A stretch of DNA of 64,000 nucleotides from Rhizobium sp. Root1212 (GTDB lineage Bacteria > Pseudomonadota > Alphaproteobacteria > Rhizobiales > Rhizobiaceae): contig NZ_LMDA01000012.1 in assembly GCF_001424985.1 (NCBI RefSeq), positions 1 through 64,000 of the forward strand, in the 5' to 3' direction. Every line of letters starts with the position of its first letter. Positions within the stretch are counted from its first letter, which is position 1. The notes under the pieces were generated by a model. It made no database searches. It had not been told where the DNA came from and saw only the letters and a program-made list of their open reading frames with translations. The position numbers and the translations under genes were made by a program. Below, one piece after another: positions 62,739 to 64,000 of the stretch.

Positions 62739-63785
62739 TTAGTTGATGATGCCGAGTTTGCGGCAGCCTTCAACATATTCGCCGGTGCAAACTTCTTCCG
62801 GCTTGTTGATGCCCTTGTCGAAGATTTCAGCCTTGATGTTTTCCGCCGTCACGACGGCCGGAACGAAAAGCTGCGAAGGCGTTTCGTAGAGCTTGTTTGT
62901 GGCTTCCGGCGTTTCACCCTTGAGCAGCTTGACGGCAATGTTCGCCGCTGCCGCCGCCACGATTTCGGAGGGCTTGGAGATGGTGTTGTACTGGTCGCCC
63001 GAAATGATGAGCTGCAGTGCTGCGATCGTTGCGTCGTTGCCGGTCACCGGCGGCATTTCCTTGACGCCGGCAGCCTTCAGCGCGGCAATTGCGCCGCCGC
63101 CCGTGCCGTCGTTGGCCGCCACGATGCCCTTGATCTCGTCGCCGAAGCGGGTGATCTGGCCGGCCGCCCATTCCTGCGCCTTCGGCGGCGCCCAATCCGG
63201 CGTGTCGAATTCGGCGAGCGTCTTGTAGGGAGAAGCGGAAAGCGCCTCATGAATGCCGTCGCGGATGAGGCCGGCGGCCGCATCGGTCGGCGAACCGTTG
63301 ATCTCAAGCACGCCGGCGCCGTCCGGAACGCCCTTGGCCTTCAGATGCTCGACCAGCGACTGGGCAATGGCCTTGCCGATACCCTGGTTGTCGAAGGAAA
63401 CGTAATAGTCGGCCGGCTTGTCCGGGATCGGGCGGTCATAGGCGATGACCTTGACGTCCTGCGACTGGGCGATTTCGACCAGCGCTGCGGCAGCCGCGGA
63501 ATCGACCGGATCGAGAACGATGACCTTGGCGCCCTGCGCGATCACCGAGTTGAACTGCTGCTGCTGGAGCGCGACGTCGGCATTGGCGTTCTGGTAGATC
63601 ACCGTGCAGCCGGCGCAAAGCTTCTCCATCTCGGCCTTGAAGCCCGGATAATCGTGCTGCTCGTAACGGGTCGAGGCCTGGTCCGGCATCAGGAAGGCGA
63701 CGGTCGCGTTTTCCTGGGCAAGGGCGGCGCTGCCGAGCGACAGGGCAAGGCCGGTCGATGCGAGCAGAGTGGTAAGCGTCTTCAT
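62739..63785 (-). CDS. sugar ABC transporter substrate-binding protein, XylF-like
   Basis: A 348-aa periplasmic binding protein. Residues 1-23 are a signal peptide (KTLTTLLASTGLALSLGSAA, cleavage after ALA). The mature protein has XylF features: FLMPDQASTRYEQHDYPGFK, YDRPIPDKPADYYVSFDNQG and GNDATIAALQLIISGDQYNT. It is the first gene of the pentitol operon, with GGAGGAACAC before the ATG at 63785. The ligand is probably a pentose or pentitol. Confidence 0.9.
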   Translation of the reverse strand: MKTLTTLLASTGLALSLGSAALAQENATVAFLMPDQASTRYEQHDYPGFKAEMEKLCAGCTVIYQNANADVALQQQQFNSVIAQGAKVIVLDPVDSAAAAALVEIAQSQDVKVIAYDRPIPDKPADYYVSFDNQGIGKAIAQSLVEHLKAKGVPDGAGVLEINGSPTDAAAGLIRDGIHEALSASPYKTLAEFDTPDWAPPKAQEWAAGQITRFGDEIKGIVAANDGTGGGAIAALKAAGVKEMPPVTGNDATIAALQLIISGDQYNTISKPSEIVAAAAANIAVKLLKGETPEATNKLYETPSQLFVPAVVTAENIKAEIFDKGINKPEEVCTGEYVEGCRKLGIIN

Positions 63786-63985
63786 GTGTTCCTCCACGGT
63801 TGATTTTTTCAGTTCGTTCGCCGGCGACCTCAAGCCGCCAAGGGCGACAGGGATCGACCGCCTCCACGCGCCGAAAGCGCATGGATCATCGTTCGCTGCA
63901 GCGATGCCGCAACGTCCGGTTCGTCGATGCTCCGTCTGACTCCTCCCTTGGGTCAGCCTTGCTGTTCAGGCAACTCCATCGATGA

Positions 63986-63997
63986 AGCACATGTGCT
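63986..63997. promoter_or_regulatory. 12-bp palindrome upstream of pentitol operon
   Basis: AGCACATGTGCT is a perfect palindrome set in an imperfect 18-bp dyad. It lies about 200 bp before the binding-protein gene, at the window edge, and is a candidate operator. Confidence 0.35.
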
Positions 63998-64000
63998 CAA

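Overview
The window reads as chromosomal (or large-replicon) DNA of a Rhizobiales alphaproteobacterium, most likely in the Rhizobium/Agrobacterium/Shinella/Ensifer neighbourhood. The signs are high GC, many HWE/HisKA_2 sensor kinases, an ECF11-type RpoE-ChrR pair, repeated GGAAC-N17-GTT promoters typical of the alphaproteobacterial general stress sigma factor EcfG, an alphaproteobacterial LexA box (GAAC-N7-GAAC), and two CUT2-type sugar ABC operons. No rRNA, tRNA, IS element, prophage or CRISPR array was seen.

Layout. 0.2-9.3 kb: a large PAS hybrid histidine kinase; a small basic protein, OmpR-type regulator and GAF-EAL phosphodiesterase in a row; then a PhoPQ-like two-component pair with PepSY proteins and a cytochrome b561. 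9.3-13.3 kb: a VIT/CCC1 metal transporter, then a type III polyketide synthase, isoprenylcysteine-type methyltransferase and DHA2 exporter operon. 13.4-16.2 kb: a DNA repair operon (radical SAM/HhH protein plus a fused TIGR03915-UdgX protein) whose promoter overlaps a LexA box. 16.2-23.2 kb: an RpoE-ChrR singlet-oxygen/ROS regulon (DUF1365, DUF2147, DUF2177, a 199-aa membrane protein, CFA-like methyltransferase, DUF1295, ChrR, RpoE, FAD oxidoreductase) with three copies of TGATCC-N16-CGTA.

23.5-35.1 kb: a catabolic cluster for an unidentified polyol or sugar. It holds an ABC transporter (binding protein, double ATPase, permease), a SorC/DeoR regulator, an aldo-keto reductase, a GlpD/EryB-like FAD dehydrogenase, an LsrF-like class I aldolase, a LyxK/EryA-like kinase and a GMC oxidoreductase. 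35.8-43.8 kb: a glycan or glycoside cluster: a frameshifted glycosyltransferase, a glycosyltransferase behind an EcfG-type promoter, a 1078-aa GT/Gfo-Idh-MocA/MDR triple fusion and a 745-aa GT/clan GH-A fusion.

43.8-58.0 kb: a general-stress island. It has two YciE/DUF892 proteins, a FMN-binding stress protein, small rhizobial proteins, a cold-shock operon, KatE catalase, a PHB-depolymerase-like esterase, a PepSY-like protein, a YflT/glycine-zipper protein, a DUF72 protein, two blue-light/stress-type histidine kinases and a single-domain response regulator. Five of its transcription units have GGAAC-N17-GTT promoters. 58.1-63.8 kb: a second CUT2 ABC operon with an SDR dehydrogenase and FGGY ribulokinase-like enzyme, probably for ribitol or a related pentitol.

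Most notable for follow-up: the SOS-controlled UdgX/radical SAM operon, the EcfG-linked fusion-enzyme glycan cluster with its one-base frameshift, the aldolase-containing polyol pathway, and a 23-bp element that sits just before a terminator at two distant loci, one of which has no visible gene and may encode a small RNA.
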